From the NCBI RefSeq assembly GCF_003116815.1, contig NZ_QDKQ01000065.1, positions 1 to 64,000 on the forward strand: 64,000 nt of DNA, read 5' to 3'. Below are positions 15,973 to 25,789 of this stretch, in pieces (position 1 is the stretch's first letter; every line of letters begins with the position of its first letter). Under the pieces are notes generated by a model. That model saw nothing but the letters and a program-made list of their open reading frames with translations, was not told where the DNA came from and did not search any database. Source of the DNA: Caulobacter endophyticus (lineage in GTDB: Bacteria > Pseudomonadota > Alphaproteobacteria > Caulobacterales > Caulobacteraceae). A program made the translations under genes and the position numbers.

Positions 15973-17534
15973 CGACCTTCAGGACGACCGACACCGATCC
16001 CTTCGACCTGGGCTTCGAGGCCGACGACGAGTTCGCCGCGCCCGCCGGCGGCGATCCCTGGCGCACGGCCCCCGCGCCGGCGCCGGCCCCCGCGCTCGCG
16101 CAGGGCGTCGACCCCTTCGCGGACTTCGCCGACTTCCCGCCGGCCCGTCCGCGCCCGGAGGTCCGGGCCGAGCCCGCGCCGGGCCTGGCCAGCCTGGCCG
16201 TCAACCCGTTCGCCGAGCTGGCGCCGTCGCCGATCCCCGAGGCTCCGCGCCCGGCCCCGATCGCCGCGCCCGAGCCGCCGGCCATGGACTGGGGCGTCTC
16301 GGCTCATGACGAGATCCTGCCTGACGCCGGCGTCGGCGAGGCCAGCGTGCCGCGCATCGCCATCCACGCCTTCGGCGTCCGCGCCGAGACCCTGGCGGTG
16401 ATCGAGGCCGCCGCGGCCGATCGCCGGATGACGCGCGCCTCGGTGGTGACCCGTCCGGGCGGCCTGGAGGCGGCGGTCGACTTCTACCAGAACCAGCCGA
16501 CCCCCTCGCTGGTGATGGTCGAGACCATGGACTCGGCCCAGCGCATGCTGGCCCTGCTGGACGGCCTGGCCCAGGTCTGCGACCCGGGCACCAAGGTCGT
16601 GGTCATCGGCCAGACCAACGACATCGCCCTCTATCGCGAGCTGATGCGCCGCGGGGTCAGCGAGTACCTGACCCAGCCCAAGAGCCCGCTGCAGGTGATC
16701 CGCGCGGTCACCGCGCTCTATTCCGATCCGTCCGCGCCGTTCATCGGCCGCCAGGTGTCGTTCGTCGGCGCCAAGGGCGGGGTGGGGGCCTCGACCTTGG
16801 CCCACAACTTCGCCTGGTCGATGGCCGAGCGGATGGAGGCGGCCACGGTCATCGTCGACCTCGACCTGCCGTTCGGCACCGCCGGCCTCGACTTCAACCA
16901 GGATCCGCTGCAGGGCGTGCTCGACGCGCTGAGCCAGCCCGAGCGCCTGGACCCGGTGCTGATGGACCGGATGATGGTCCGCTGCGGCGACCGCCTGTCG
17001 CTGCTGGCCGCGCCGGCCACCCTGGAGCAGGACTACGACATCGGCGCCGACGCCTACGAGGAGGTGACGCAGAAGATGCGCGGCGCCGCCCCGTTCGTGG
17101 TGCTGGACCTGCCCCATACCTGGGCGCCGTGGACCCGCAAGGTGCTGGTCGGCAGCGATGATCTGGTCATCGTCGCCACGCCGGACCTGGCCTCCCTGCG
17201 CAACGCCAAGAACATCGTCGACCTGGTGCGCCAGGCGCGCCCCAATGACGTGCCCCCGCGCCTGGTGCTGAACCAGGTGGGCGTGCCTGGCCGTCCGGAG
17301 ATCCCGGTCAAGGACTTCGGCGAGGCCCTGGGCGTGACGCCGTCGTTGGTGCTGCCGTTCGATCCGAAGCTGTTCGGCCAGGCGGCCAACAACGGCCAGA
17401 TGGTCGCCGAGGTGGCGCCGAAGTCGAAGGCGGCCGAGGGCATCGATCACCTGGCGCGGCTGATCAGCCGCCGCGAGGCGCCGCCGGCGGCCAAGTCGGC
17501 GTCGATCCTGTCGGGCCTGTTCAGGAAGAAGTAG
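15969..17534 (+). CDS. cpaE: Pilus localisation ATPase CpaE (TadZ)
   Basis: The 521-residue protein has a Pro/Ala-rich N-terminal 110 residues and a receiver-like domain (about 120-240) lacking a full phospho-acceptor pocket. A ParA/MinD-like ATPase domain follows from about 255, with FVGAKGGVGASTLAHN and VIVDLDLPFGTAGLDFN. The Walker A motif is KGGVGAST rather than KGGVGKT, which is usual for CpaE. In Caulobacter, CpaE places the pilus machine at the new pole. The C-terminal DHLARLISRRE is conserved. The gene lies six bases upstream of cpaF. Confidence 0.95.
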   Translation: MTTFRTTDTDPFDLGFEADDEFAAPAGGDPWRTAPAPAPAPALAQGVDPFADFADFPPARPRPEVRAEPAPGLASLAVNPFAELAPSPIPEAPRPAPIAAPEPPAMDWGVSAHDEILPDAGVGEASVPRIAIHAFGVRAETLAVIEAAAADRRMTRASVVTRPGGLEAAVDFYQNQPTPSLVMVETMDSAQRMLALLDGLAQVCDPGTKVVVIGQTNDIALYRELMRRGVSEYLTQPKSPLQVIRAVTALYSDPSAPFIGRQVSFVGAKGGVGASTLAHNFAWSMAERMEAATVIVDLDLPFGTAGLDFNQDPLQGVLDALSQPERLDPVLMDRMMVRCGDRLSLLAAPATLEQDYDIGADAYEEVTQKMRGAAPFVVLDLPHTWAPWTRKVLVGSDDLVIVATPDLASLRNAKNIVDLVRQARPNDVPPRLVLNQVGVPGRPEIPVKDFGEALGVTPSLVLPFDPKLFGQAANNGQMVAEVAPKSKAAEGIDHLARLISRREAPPAAKSASILSGLFRKK

Positions 17535-17540
17535 GGGCGA

Positions 17541-19040
<1,500 letters not shown>

Positions 19041-19049
19041 GGCGGCGCC

Positions 19050-20027
19050 ATGTTCATCCTGATCGCGGTTCTGGGCTTCATCACCATCGCCGGCCTCGGC
19101 TTCGTCCTGACGGGCGGCGGCGAGAGCGCGGGCGCCAAGGCCAGCAAGCGCGCCCAGGTGATCGTCGGCGGCGGCGAGCGCCAGGCCGCTGCGCGGGCCA
19201 AGGTCGCGGCCAACACCCCCGACGCCCGCCGCAAGCAGATCCTCAAGACCCTCAAGGAACAGGATCGCCAGCAGAAGAAGGCCACCCTGACCATCGCCGC
19301 CCGGCTGCGCGCCGCGGGCCTGGGCGAGAACGTCAGGATGTTCTGGATCATCAGCGGCGTGCTCGGCGTGGTCGTGACCCTGATCCTGCTGGTCGTGCAG
19401 CAGATCCCGCTGGTCGCCCTGGGGGGCGGCTTCGCGGCCGGCTTTGGCCTGCCGCGCTGGGTGATCGGCTTCATGGGCAAGCAGCGCACCAAGAAGTTCA
19501 TCGAGGCCTTCGCCGACGCCATCGACATCATCGTGCGCGGCATCAAGTCGGGCCTGCCGGTCCACGACTGCCTGAAGATCATCGGCAAGGAGAGCCCCGA
19601 GCCCCTGGCCGGCGAGTTCCGCACCCTGACCGAGAACATCGCCATGGGCATGCCGCTGGATACGGCGCTGGAGCGCCTGTACGAGCGGATGCCGACCGCC
19701 GAGGTGCGGTTCTTCTCGATCGTGCTCAACATCCAGCAGAAGACCGGCGGCAACCTGGCCGAGGCGCTGGGCAACCTGTCGACCGTGCTGCGCTCGCGCA
19801 AGCTGATGGCCGAGAAGATCAAGGCGCTGTCGGCCGAAGCCGTGGCCTCGGCCTTCATCATTGGCTGCCTGCCGCCGGGCGTGATGATCCTGATCACCGT
19901 GATCGCCCCCGACTACATGGCGACCCTGTTCTCCGACCTGCGCGGCCGCCTGCTGCTGCTGGTGGCCGCGTTCTGGATGGGCACGGGCATCTTCATCATG
20001 CGCCGCATGATCAACTTCAAGTTCTAG
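19050..20027 (+). CDS. cpaG: Pilus platform protein TadB (CpaG)
   Basis: The 325-residue inner-membrane protein has an N-terminal helix, a cytoplasmic basic stretch, and two central membrane helices near 105-145. The T2SSF domain (about 155-285) contains FADAIDIIVRGIKSGLPVHD and QQKTGGNLAEALGNLSTVLR, and a final membrane pair follows. Together with TadC it forms the asymmetric inner-membrane platform turned by CpaF. It lies nine bases after cpaF and ten before tadC. Confidence 0.94.
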   Translation: MFILIAVLGFITIAGLGFVLTGGGESAGAKASKRAQVIVGGGERQAAARAKVAANTPDARRKQILKTLKEQDRQQKKATLTIAARLRAAGLGENVRMFWIISGVLGVVVTLILLVVQQIPLVALGGGFAAGFGLPRWVIGFMGKQRTKKFIEAFADAIDIIVRGIKSGLPVHDCLKIIGKESPEPLAGEFRTLTENIAMGMPLDTALERLYERMPTAEVRFFSIVLNIQQKTGGNLAEALGNLSTVLRSRKLMAEKIKALSAEAVASAFIIGCLPPGVMILITVIAPDYMATLFSDLRGRLLLLVAAFWMGTGIFIMRRMINFKF

Positions 20028-20037
20028 GGAGGCGCGC

Positions 20038-21024
20038 ATGGTCCAGATGCTCACCGATCCCTCGAACCTGCTGACCGCCTTCGTCGCGGTGGTGGTGTTC
20101 GCCACCATCATCACGCTGGCCGCGCCGGTGATGAGCAACGACGGGCTGGAAAGCCGCCTGAAGTCGGTGGCCAATCGCCGCGAGGAGCTGCGCCGCCGTT
20201 CGCGCGCGGCCATGGCCCAGAAGGGCGGCGGCGGGTCCAGCCTCCGCCACAACGACGAGGGCGTCTACAAGACCATCGTCGACCGCCTGCAGCTGTCGAA
20301 GCTGCTGGAGGATCCCAAGGTCGTCGACAAGCTGGCCCAGGCCGGCTTCCGCGGCCCCAAGCCGGTGTCGACCTTCTACTTCTTCCGCTTCGTGATGCCG
20401 TTCGTCTTCGCGGTTCTGGCGGCGATCTACCTTTTCGGCATCAACGATTTCGGCCTGCAGATGGTGCAGAGGTTGGCGCTGTGCGTCGTGGCCCTGACCA
20501 TCGGCTACTACGCTCCCAACCTCTACATCGAGAACGCCGCCCAGAAGCGCCGCGAGTCGATCGTCGCGGCCTTTCCCGACGCGCTCGACCTGCTGCTGAT
20601 CTGCGTCGAGAGCGGCATGTCGATCGAGGCGGCGATCCAGAAGGTCAGCACCGAGGTGGGCGCGAGCTCGATGGAGCTGGCCGAGGAACTGTCCCTGCTC
20701 ACCGCCGAGCTCTCCTATCTCCCCGACCGCCGCCTGGCCTATGAGGGCCTGGCGAGGCGCACCAACCATCCCGGCATCAAGTCGGTGGCCACGGCCATGA
20801 TCCAGGCCGAGCGCTACGGCACGCCGCTGGGCGCGGCCCTGCGGGTCATGGCCAAGGAAAACCGCGAGCTGCGCCTGTCGGCGGCCGAGAAGAAGGCGGC
20901 CAGCCTGCCGCCCAAGCTGACCGTGCCGATGATCGTGTTCTTCCTGCCGGTGCTGTTCATCGTCATCCTCGGCCCGGCGATCCTGAAGATCATGGACATG
21001 ATGGCCAAGAAGCCGATCGGCTGA
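20038..21024 (+). CDS. cpaH: Pilus platform protein TadC (CpaH)
   Basis: The 328-residue partner of TadB begins with a membrane helix and a basic segment. The T2SSF domain from about 180 contains FPDALDLLLICVESGMSIEA and ERYGTPLGAALRVMAKE, and the end is a hydrophobic helix (LPVLFIVILGPAILKIMD). The six-gene run cpaB to cpaF plus tadB, tadC ends here. GGAGG precedes the ATG. No TPR protein such as TadD follows; the next gene is the convergent halogenase. Confidence 0.94.
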   Translation: MVQMLTDPSNLLTAFVAVVVFATIITLAAPVMSNDGLESRLKSVANRREELRRRSRAAMAQKGGGGSSLRHNDEGVYKTIVDRLQLSKLLEDPKVVDKLAQAGFRGPKPVSTFYFFRFVMPFVFAVLAAIYLFGINDFGLQMVQRLALCVVALTIGYYAPNLYIENAAQKRRESIVAAFPDALDLLLICVESGMSIEAAIQKVSTEVGASSMELAEELSLLTAELSYLPDRRLAYEGLARRTNHPGIKSVATAMIQAERYGTPLGAALRVMAKENRELRLSAAEKKAASLPPKLTVPMIVFFLPVLFIVILGPAILKIMDMMAKKPIG

Positions 21025-21033
21025 GGCGTCCCT

Positions 21034-21073
21034 GAAAAATCGACCCCCGCCGGCGCAGGTTCCGGCGAGGGTC
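21034..21073 (-). terminator. Terminator downstream of the halogenase gene
   Basis: On the minus strand GACCCTCGCCGG pairs with CCGGCGGGGGTC with one mismatch and is followed by GATTTTTC. It sits between convergent cpaH and the halogenase and favours the minus strand. Confidence 0.7.
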
Positions 21074-21088
21074 AGTCAGGGGAAGGGG

Positions 21089-22606
21089 TCAGCCGGCCAG
21101 GCGGGTCTCGGCGCGGCCGAGAAACGCGGCGTGGCTCGGCAGGGCGGCGGCCGTGCGGGCGGTGATGCGCGACAGGTCGTCCAGCCAGCCGTCGATCTGG
21201 TCGTCGGCGACCACGCCGGTCATCGGGTGCGTCGCGGCGGGGGTCACGCCCTGGCCCAGCAGCACCTGCACCCAGCTGCTTTCCTTGAAGAGATCGTCGT
21301 CGCGGCTGAACACGCGGCCCGAGCTGGCGAACAGCGCCATGCGCTCGGCCAGGGTGTCGGGGATCTCCATGGTCCGCCGGCTGGCCCAGAACGGCGTGTC
21401 CTCGCGCTCGGTGGCCTTGTAGTGCAGCACCAGGAAGTCGCGGATGCGGGCGTACTCGTCGGCGGTCTGGCGGTTGAACTCGGCCGCCAGAAGCGGGTCG
21501 AAGCCTTTGTCGGGGAATAGCGCCAGCAGGCGGGCCAGGCCCGATTGCACCAGGTGAATGCTGGTCGATTCCAGCGGCTCCATGAAGCCGGCGGCCAGGC
21601 CCAGGGCCACGACGTTGCGGTTCCAGCTCCGCTTGCGGCGTCCGGTGACGAAGGTCAGCAGGCGCGGCTCGGCCAGGGCCTCGCCTTCCAGGTTATCCAT
21701 CAGCACGCGGGCGGCGGCGTCCTTGTCGGTCCAGGCGCTGGAGAAGACATGGCCGTTGCCGGTGCGGTGCCGCAGCGGGATACGCCACTGCCAGCCGGCG
21801 TCGCGGGCCCAGGCGCGGGTGTAGGGAACCGGCGGAGCCTCGTCGCGGCTGGGAACGGCCCAGGCGCTGTCCATCGGCAGCCACTCGCGCCAGTCCTCGT
21901 AGCCGGTCTCGAGGGCTTCCTGGATCAGCAGGCCCCGGAAGCCCGAGCAGTCGATGAAGAGGTCGCCCTCGACACGGCGCTCGCCTTCCAGCGTCACGGC
22001 GCGCAGGAAGCCGGTCTCGCCGTCCTGGTCGACGCCGACGATGCGCCCCTCGACGCGCGCGACGCCCCGGGCCTCGGCGCGGGTCCGCAGGTGGCGGGCG
22101 TAGAGGGCGGCGTCGAAGTGGAAAGCCCAGGTCAGGGGCTCGGCCCCGCCCGCTTGGGCCGGGCTGGTGGGAACGCGGCCGAACCGGCCCGCGCGCGCCG
22201 CCAGGGCGTTGGCCGACCAGGCCCAGAAGTCGTCCCCGGCCGTTCCGCGCCTGCGGGCGTCCAGCCAGTAGTGGTGGAAGGGCGTCACGCCCAGCGGCCG
22301 GCCCACGGGTCCGAAGGCGTGCATGTAGCGGTGGCCGGGGCGCAGCCAGTCGACGAATTCGATGCCCAGCTTGATCGTGCCTTCCGTGGCCCGCAGGAAG
22401 GCGTCCTCGTCGAGGCCGATGAAGGCGTTGAAGTTGCGCAGCTGGGGGATCGAGGCCTCGCCGACCCCGACCGTGCCGATCGCCTCGGACTCCACCAGGC
22501 TGATGGCGACGCCAGGTCCAAGGGCGCGGGCCAGCATGGCCGCGCTCATCCATCCGGCCGTACCGCCGCCGACGATGACGATCCTGCCGATACGGTTGTC
22601 CGTCAT
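21089..22606 (-). CDS. Flavin-dependent tryptophan halogenase-family protein
   Basis: This 505-residue cytoplasmic flavoprotein shows all three halogenase signatures: FAD motif VIVGGGTAGW at 10-19, WQWRIP at 272-277 and PLESTSIHLV with Glu346. The catalytic Lys is at 79 in EGTIKLGIEF. Lys79 and Glu346 fall at the same numbers as in PrnA. Such halogenases are common next to TonB-dependent receptors in Caulobacteraceae and Xanthomonas; BrvH of Brevundimonas, found in that setting, halogenates indole, but natural substrates are unknown. A flavin reductase partner is not encoded nearby. I chose the ATG at 22606. It lies downstream of the receptor on the same strand but after a terminator. Confidence 0.93.
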   Translation of the reverse strand: MTDNRIGRIVIVGGGTAGWMSAAMLARALGPGVAISLVESEAIGTVGVGEASIPQLRNFNAFIGLDEDAFLRATEGTIKLGIEFVDWLRPGHRYMHAFGPVGRPLGVTPFHHYWLDARRRGTAGDDFWAWSANALAARAGRFGRVPTSPAQAGGAEPLTWAFHFDAALYARHLRTRAEARGVARVEGRIVGVDQDGETGFLRAVTLEGERRVEGDLFIDCSGFRGLLIQEALETGYEDWREWLPMDSAWAVPSRDEAPPVPYTRAWARDAGWQWRIPLRHRTGNGHVFSSAWTDKDAAARVLMDNLEGEALAEPRLLTFVTGRRKRSWNRNVVALGLAAGFMEPLESTSIHLVQSGLARLLALFPDKGFDPLLAAEFNRQTADEYARIRDFLVLHYKATEREDTPFWASRRTMEIPDTLAERMALFASSGRVFSRDDDLFKESSWVQVLLGQGVTPAATHPMTGVVADDQIDGWLDDLSRITARTAAALPSHAAFLGRAETRLAG

Positions 22607-22632
22607 GGCCCTGCGTCCTTCTCTCCCCAAAG

Positions 22633-22667
22633 AAAGCAAAAAGCCCCGCCGGTGGACCGGCGGGGCT
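22633..22667 (-). terminator. Terminator between the receptor and the halogenase
   Basis: On the minus strand AGCCCCGCCGG and CCGGCGGGGCT form a perfect 11-bp stem around a 4-base loop, followed by TTTTTGCTTTC. It would end most receptor transcripts before the halogenase. Confidence 0.85.
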
Positions 22668-22680
22668 CTTCGAAGCGGCC

Positions 22681-25485
22681 TTAGAACTTGTAGGCCAGGC
22701 CGAACATGTAGGTGGTGCCGTACTTCTGGTAGTCGATGGTCCGGCGGGGATCGCCGTTCTCGTAGGTCTTGAACGGCTCGTCGGTGATGTTGTTGGCTTG
22801 CAGCATCAGCGACAGGCCCTCGAAGCGGCCTTCGCGGAATTCGTAGCCGATCTGGGCGTCGAGCACCGACTCGGCGTCCACCGTGCGGTAGATGCGCGAG
22901 GCCGACAGGCCCGAGACCTCGCCCAGGAACTTGCCGCGATAACGGTTGCTGATCCGGGCGTTGAAGCCGTTGTTCTCGTAGTAGAACGTGGTGTTGACCA
23001 CCTTCTTCGACAGGCCGGGCATGTCGATCGGGTCCTGGCCGTCCTCAAGCTTCACTTCGCTGTCGGTCAGCGAGGCGCTGAACTGCAGGCCGAAGTGGCG
23101 CAGGGGCTCCCAGAGGATGTCGCCCTGGATCGAGGTGGAGAACTCGACGCCGCGGATGTAGCCGCCCTTGCCGTTGTCGGGGCCCGTGACCAGGCCGACC
23201 GTGGTGCCCAGTTGCTGCTGCTGGGCGGGCGAGAGCAGGTAGGTGAAGGCCGCGAAGTCCTTGTAGCTCGACGAGTTCGAGTTCACGTAGTTGGACAGCT
23301 TCTTGTAGTAGGCGGCCACCGAGACGTAGGCCGAGCGGCCGAAGTACTTCTCCAGAGACACGTCGACGCCGTCGGCGATGTAGGGACGAAGCTTCGGGTT
23401 GCCGCCGTTGGCGCTGAAGAACGACTGGTTGGGGTTGGTCGAGGTCAGGTAGGCCGGGTTGGTGGTGAACGACTGGCTGGCGCGCAGTTCGTCCATCCGG
23501 GCGCGGGCCAGGGTCCGGGCCGCGCCGACCCGCAGCAGGGTCTCGTTGCTGAGGTCGAAGGTCAGGTTGATGCTGGGCAGCACGTAGGTGAACTTGTCGC
23601 CGTCGTCGGTCGACATCGGTTGGGAAACGTTGTTCGGATCGACGGCCACGCCGGTCGAGAACTGGTCGGTGTGCACCACCTGCAGGCCGGCGTTGCCCTT
23701 GACCGGGATCGAGCCGAGCGTGCTGTCGATGCCGAACTTCACATAGCCCAGGTGCACCTCTTCACGGACCGACCAGTTGCGGGTCTGAACCGCGGGGTTC
23801 TGGTCGGCGATCAGGGTGTAGACGCCGTTGTTCAGCAGGTAGGTCGGATCGTAGGCCAGCATGCCCTCGATGCCGATCAGGCCCAGGCTGACGTCGCCGA
23901 TCAGGGCCGCGGTCGGGATGGCGCGGCTGGTCGGAGCGCCCTGGGCGATGCGGCCGCCGAAGGTCAGGAAGCTCTCGTGCACTTCCTTGGACTTCTCGCG
24001 CAGGCTGCCGTTGTAGGCGAACTCGACGCTGCTGATCGGACCCCACGACAGGTCGTGCTTGGCCGACAGCTTGATGGCCTCCAGCTCGTCCTTGATCTGC
24101 GGCGTATTGTAGAAGCCGGCCTGGGTCAGGGCGCCGCCTGCCGCGCCCGCGCCCCACCCTTGCGGGTCGGTCAGGACGATCTGGGCGGCGTTGGTGTAGT
24201 CCAGCGTCGACTTGAACAGGGTGCCGCCGCCCGGCGTGGTGGTGAAGCCCATGGTGTCGGTGGCGCCGACGCCCTGCGGGCCGGTGCCCGAATAGGACTC
24301 GAAGATCACGTCCTTGCGCTTGGCGTGCGAGTAGGAGAGGTCGGCCGTCGCCGTCCAGCCGTTGTCGAATTCGTACGACGTGTTCCAGCCCACCGAGCCC
24401 AGCTTGGCGTGGCGGGTGTTGAGGTCGTTGCGCATCACGCCCTTCACGTTGCTGTACGTGCCGCTCGTGATGATGCCGTCGGTGACCGTGTAGCCGGGCT
24501 GCAGCACGGCGCCGCCCCAGAACAGCGGGATCTCGATGCCGCGCAGGATCTGCTTCTCCTTGAAGTCGGAGTAGTAGAGGTCGAGCGCGGTGTGGAACTT
24601 GTCGGTCGGCTTATATTCGAGCACGCCGATGACGCCGGTGCGCTTGAGGTTGTTGGACTGGTTGTACGGCTTGGCGCCGCCGATGATCAGCGCGCCGTCG
24701 GCTGCGGTGTAGGCCGGATTGCCGGCATAGGGCGCGGCGTCGGCGTCGAAGGTGGCGTAGCCCCAGGCGTTGAAGCGGCGGCTCTGGGTTGGCGACTGGA
24801 TGTGCGAGACCGACAAGGCCACGCCCACGGTGTCGTCGGCGAACTGGTCGACGAAGGTGGCGCTGATCCGGCGGCCGGTGTCCTTGGCGTCGGGGTTCAG
24901 CTTCTTCTCGCCGTTCATCTCGTAGCGGGCGTTGGCCGAGATGACCGTCTTGCCGTAGTCGAGCGGGCGGATGGTGCGCAGGTCGACCGTGGCGGCCAGG
25001 CCCTGGCCCACCAGGCTGGCGTCGGGGGTCTTGTAGACCACCACGCCGCTGAGGATTTCAGACGGATACTGGTCGAACTCAACGCCGCGGTTGTCGCTGG
25101 TCGAGACCTGCTCGCGGCCGTTCAGCAGCACGGTGTTGAAATCGGGACCCAGGCCCCGGACCGAGATCGACTGCGCGCGGCCGTCGAGGCGCTGGGCGGT
25201 CAGGCCGGGCAGGCGGGCCAGGGATTCGGCGATCGAGGTGTCGGGCAGCTTGCCGATGTCTTCGGCCGAGACCGTCTCGACGATCGAGCTGGAGGCTTTC
25301 TTCAGTGCGATCGAGTTCTCGATCGAGGCCCGGATGCCGGTGACGGTGATTTCCTCGACGGCGTTGTCTTCGGTCGTCTGGCCGGCGGCCTGGGCCTGGG
25401 CGGCTCCGGCGGCGATCAGCAGCGCCAGGCCAGTGGCGGCCCCGCTCATCAGCGCCGCGCGGCGCGGCTTGAATCGGATGTCCAT
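22681..25485 (-). CDS. malA: TonB-dependent outer-membrane receptor, MalA-like
   Basis: The 934-residue receptor has a signal peptide (ending AGAAQAQA) and then a plug domain with EEITVTGIRASIENSIALKK, SAEDIGKLPD and SVRGLGPDFNTVLLNGR. The 22-strand barrel follows and ends in the aromatic terminal strand MFGLAYKF. In C. crescentus the receptor MalA takes up maltodextrins; the flanking amylase, glucosidases, LacI gene and symporter make that the likely substrate here. The assignment to MalA rests on context. It is divergent from the amylase with about 300 bases between, containing TTGC/GCAA boxes. Confidence 0.9.
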   Translation of the reverse strand: MDIRFKPRRAALMSGAATGLALLIAAGAAQAQAAGQTTEDNAVEEITVTGIRASIENSIALKKASSSIVETVSAEDIGKLPDTSIAESLARLPGLTAQRLDGRAQSISVRGLGPDFNTVLLNGREQVSTSDNRGVEFDQYPSEILSGVVVYKTPDASLVGQGLAATVDLRTIRPLDYGKTVISANARYEMNGEKKLNPDAKDTGRRISATFVDQFADDTVGVALSVSHIQSPTQSRRFNAWGYATFDADAAPYAGNPAYTAADGALIIGGAKPYNQSNNLKRTGVIGVLEYKPTDKFHTALDLYYSDFKEKQILRGIEIPLFWGGAVLQPGYTVTDGIITSGTYSNVKGVMRNDLNTRHAKLGSVGWNTSYEFDNGWTATADLSYSHAKRKDVIFESYSGTGPQGVGATDTMGFTTTPGGGTLFKSTLDYTNAAQIVLTDPQGWGAGAAGGALTQAGFYNTPQIKDELEAIKLSAKHDLSWGPISSVEFAYNGSLREKSKEVHESFLTFGGRIAQGAPTSRAIPTAALIGDVSLGLIGIEGMLAYDPTYLLNNGVYTLIADQNPAVQTRNWSVREEVHLGYVKFGIDSTLGSIPVKGNAGLQVVHTDQFSTGVAVDPNNVSQPMSTDDGDKFTYVLPSINLTFDLSNETLLRVGAARTLARARMDELRASQSFTTNPAYLTSTNPNQSFFSANGGNPKLRPYIADGVDVSLEKYFGRSAYVSVAAYYKKLSNYVNSNSSSYKDFAAFTYLLSPAQQQQLGTTVGLVTGPDNGKGGYIRGVEFSTSIQGDILWEPLRHFGLQFSASLTDSEVKLEDGQDPIDMPGLSKKVVNTTFYYENNGFNARISNRYRGKFLGEVSGLSASRIYRTVDAESVLDAQIGYEFREGRFEGLSLMLQANNITDEPFKTYENGDPRRTIDYQKYGTTYMFGLAYKF

Positions 25486-25530
25486 GTGTTCCCTCCCGCA
25501 AGTTGGTCCGCGCGGTTCTCCCGCGCCGTG

Positions 25531-25567
25531 TTGCGCAAATTACTGCAAATGACCGGCGGTATTTGCA
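25531..25567. promoter_or_regulatory. malA: Candidate LacI-family operator cluster near malA
   Basis: TTGCGCAA has the central CpG expected for LacI-family sites and lies 46 bases upstream of the malA start. TGCAAAT at 25544 and ATTTGCA at 25561 form a second inverted pair. Similar boxes occur upstream of the symporter and beside the LacI gene. Confidence 0.5.
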
Positions 25568-25704
25568 ACTGAAAAATGGATGGATTGTCATGTTACGCGA
25601 CGGCGAGGCGTGCGAAGTCCACGTTTAAAAGGGTTTTTGCGGCTTTCTCGCCACAGTGCGGCCCGGTTCCCGGCGCTGCTCGCGAGGCGAATGGATTGAC
25701 AGGC

Positions 25705-25733
25705 TGCAAACGGCTTTGCAAATCTATGCAAAA
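25705..25733. promoter_or_regulatory. Candidate operator cluster upstream of the amylase gene
   Basis: TGCAAA occurs at 25705, 25717 and 25727; the middle copy is inside the palindrome TTTGCAAA. The last copy ends 57 bases before the amylase ATG, suitable for repression of the amylase promoter. Confidence 0.5.
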
Positions 25734-25789
25734 TTGACCTGGGCGACGCATCGTTCAGGATCGCGACGCTAGGGATGGAGGGGCAGGGG

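Larger units (their letters stand above)
25486..25789. other. Intergenic control region between malA and the amylase gene
   Basis: This 304-bp stretch contains no convincing gene. It holds the palindrome TTGCGCAA at 25531-25538, an inverted pair TGCAAAT/ATTTGCA at 25544-25550 and 25561-25567, and a run of three TGCAAA half-sites starting at 25705, 25717 and 25727. An open frame on the minus strand here overlaps the amylase start and looks like chance. Confidence 0.65.

Noticed and set aside
16783-16800. CpaE Walker A without the usual Lys as a damaged ATPase
   Set aside because: KGGVGAST instead of KGGVGKT is the normal state of CpaE/TadZ proteins, so it is not evidence of decay.
22606-22639. 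An earlier ATG for the halogenase at 22639
   Set aside because: It adds eleven residues before the conserved FAD-binding start and lies in the terminator-proximal spacer. The start at 22606 puts Lys79 and Glu346 at family positions.
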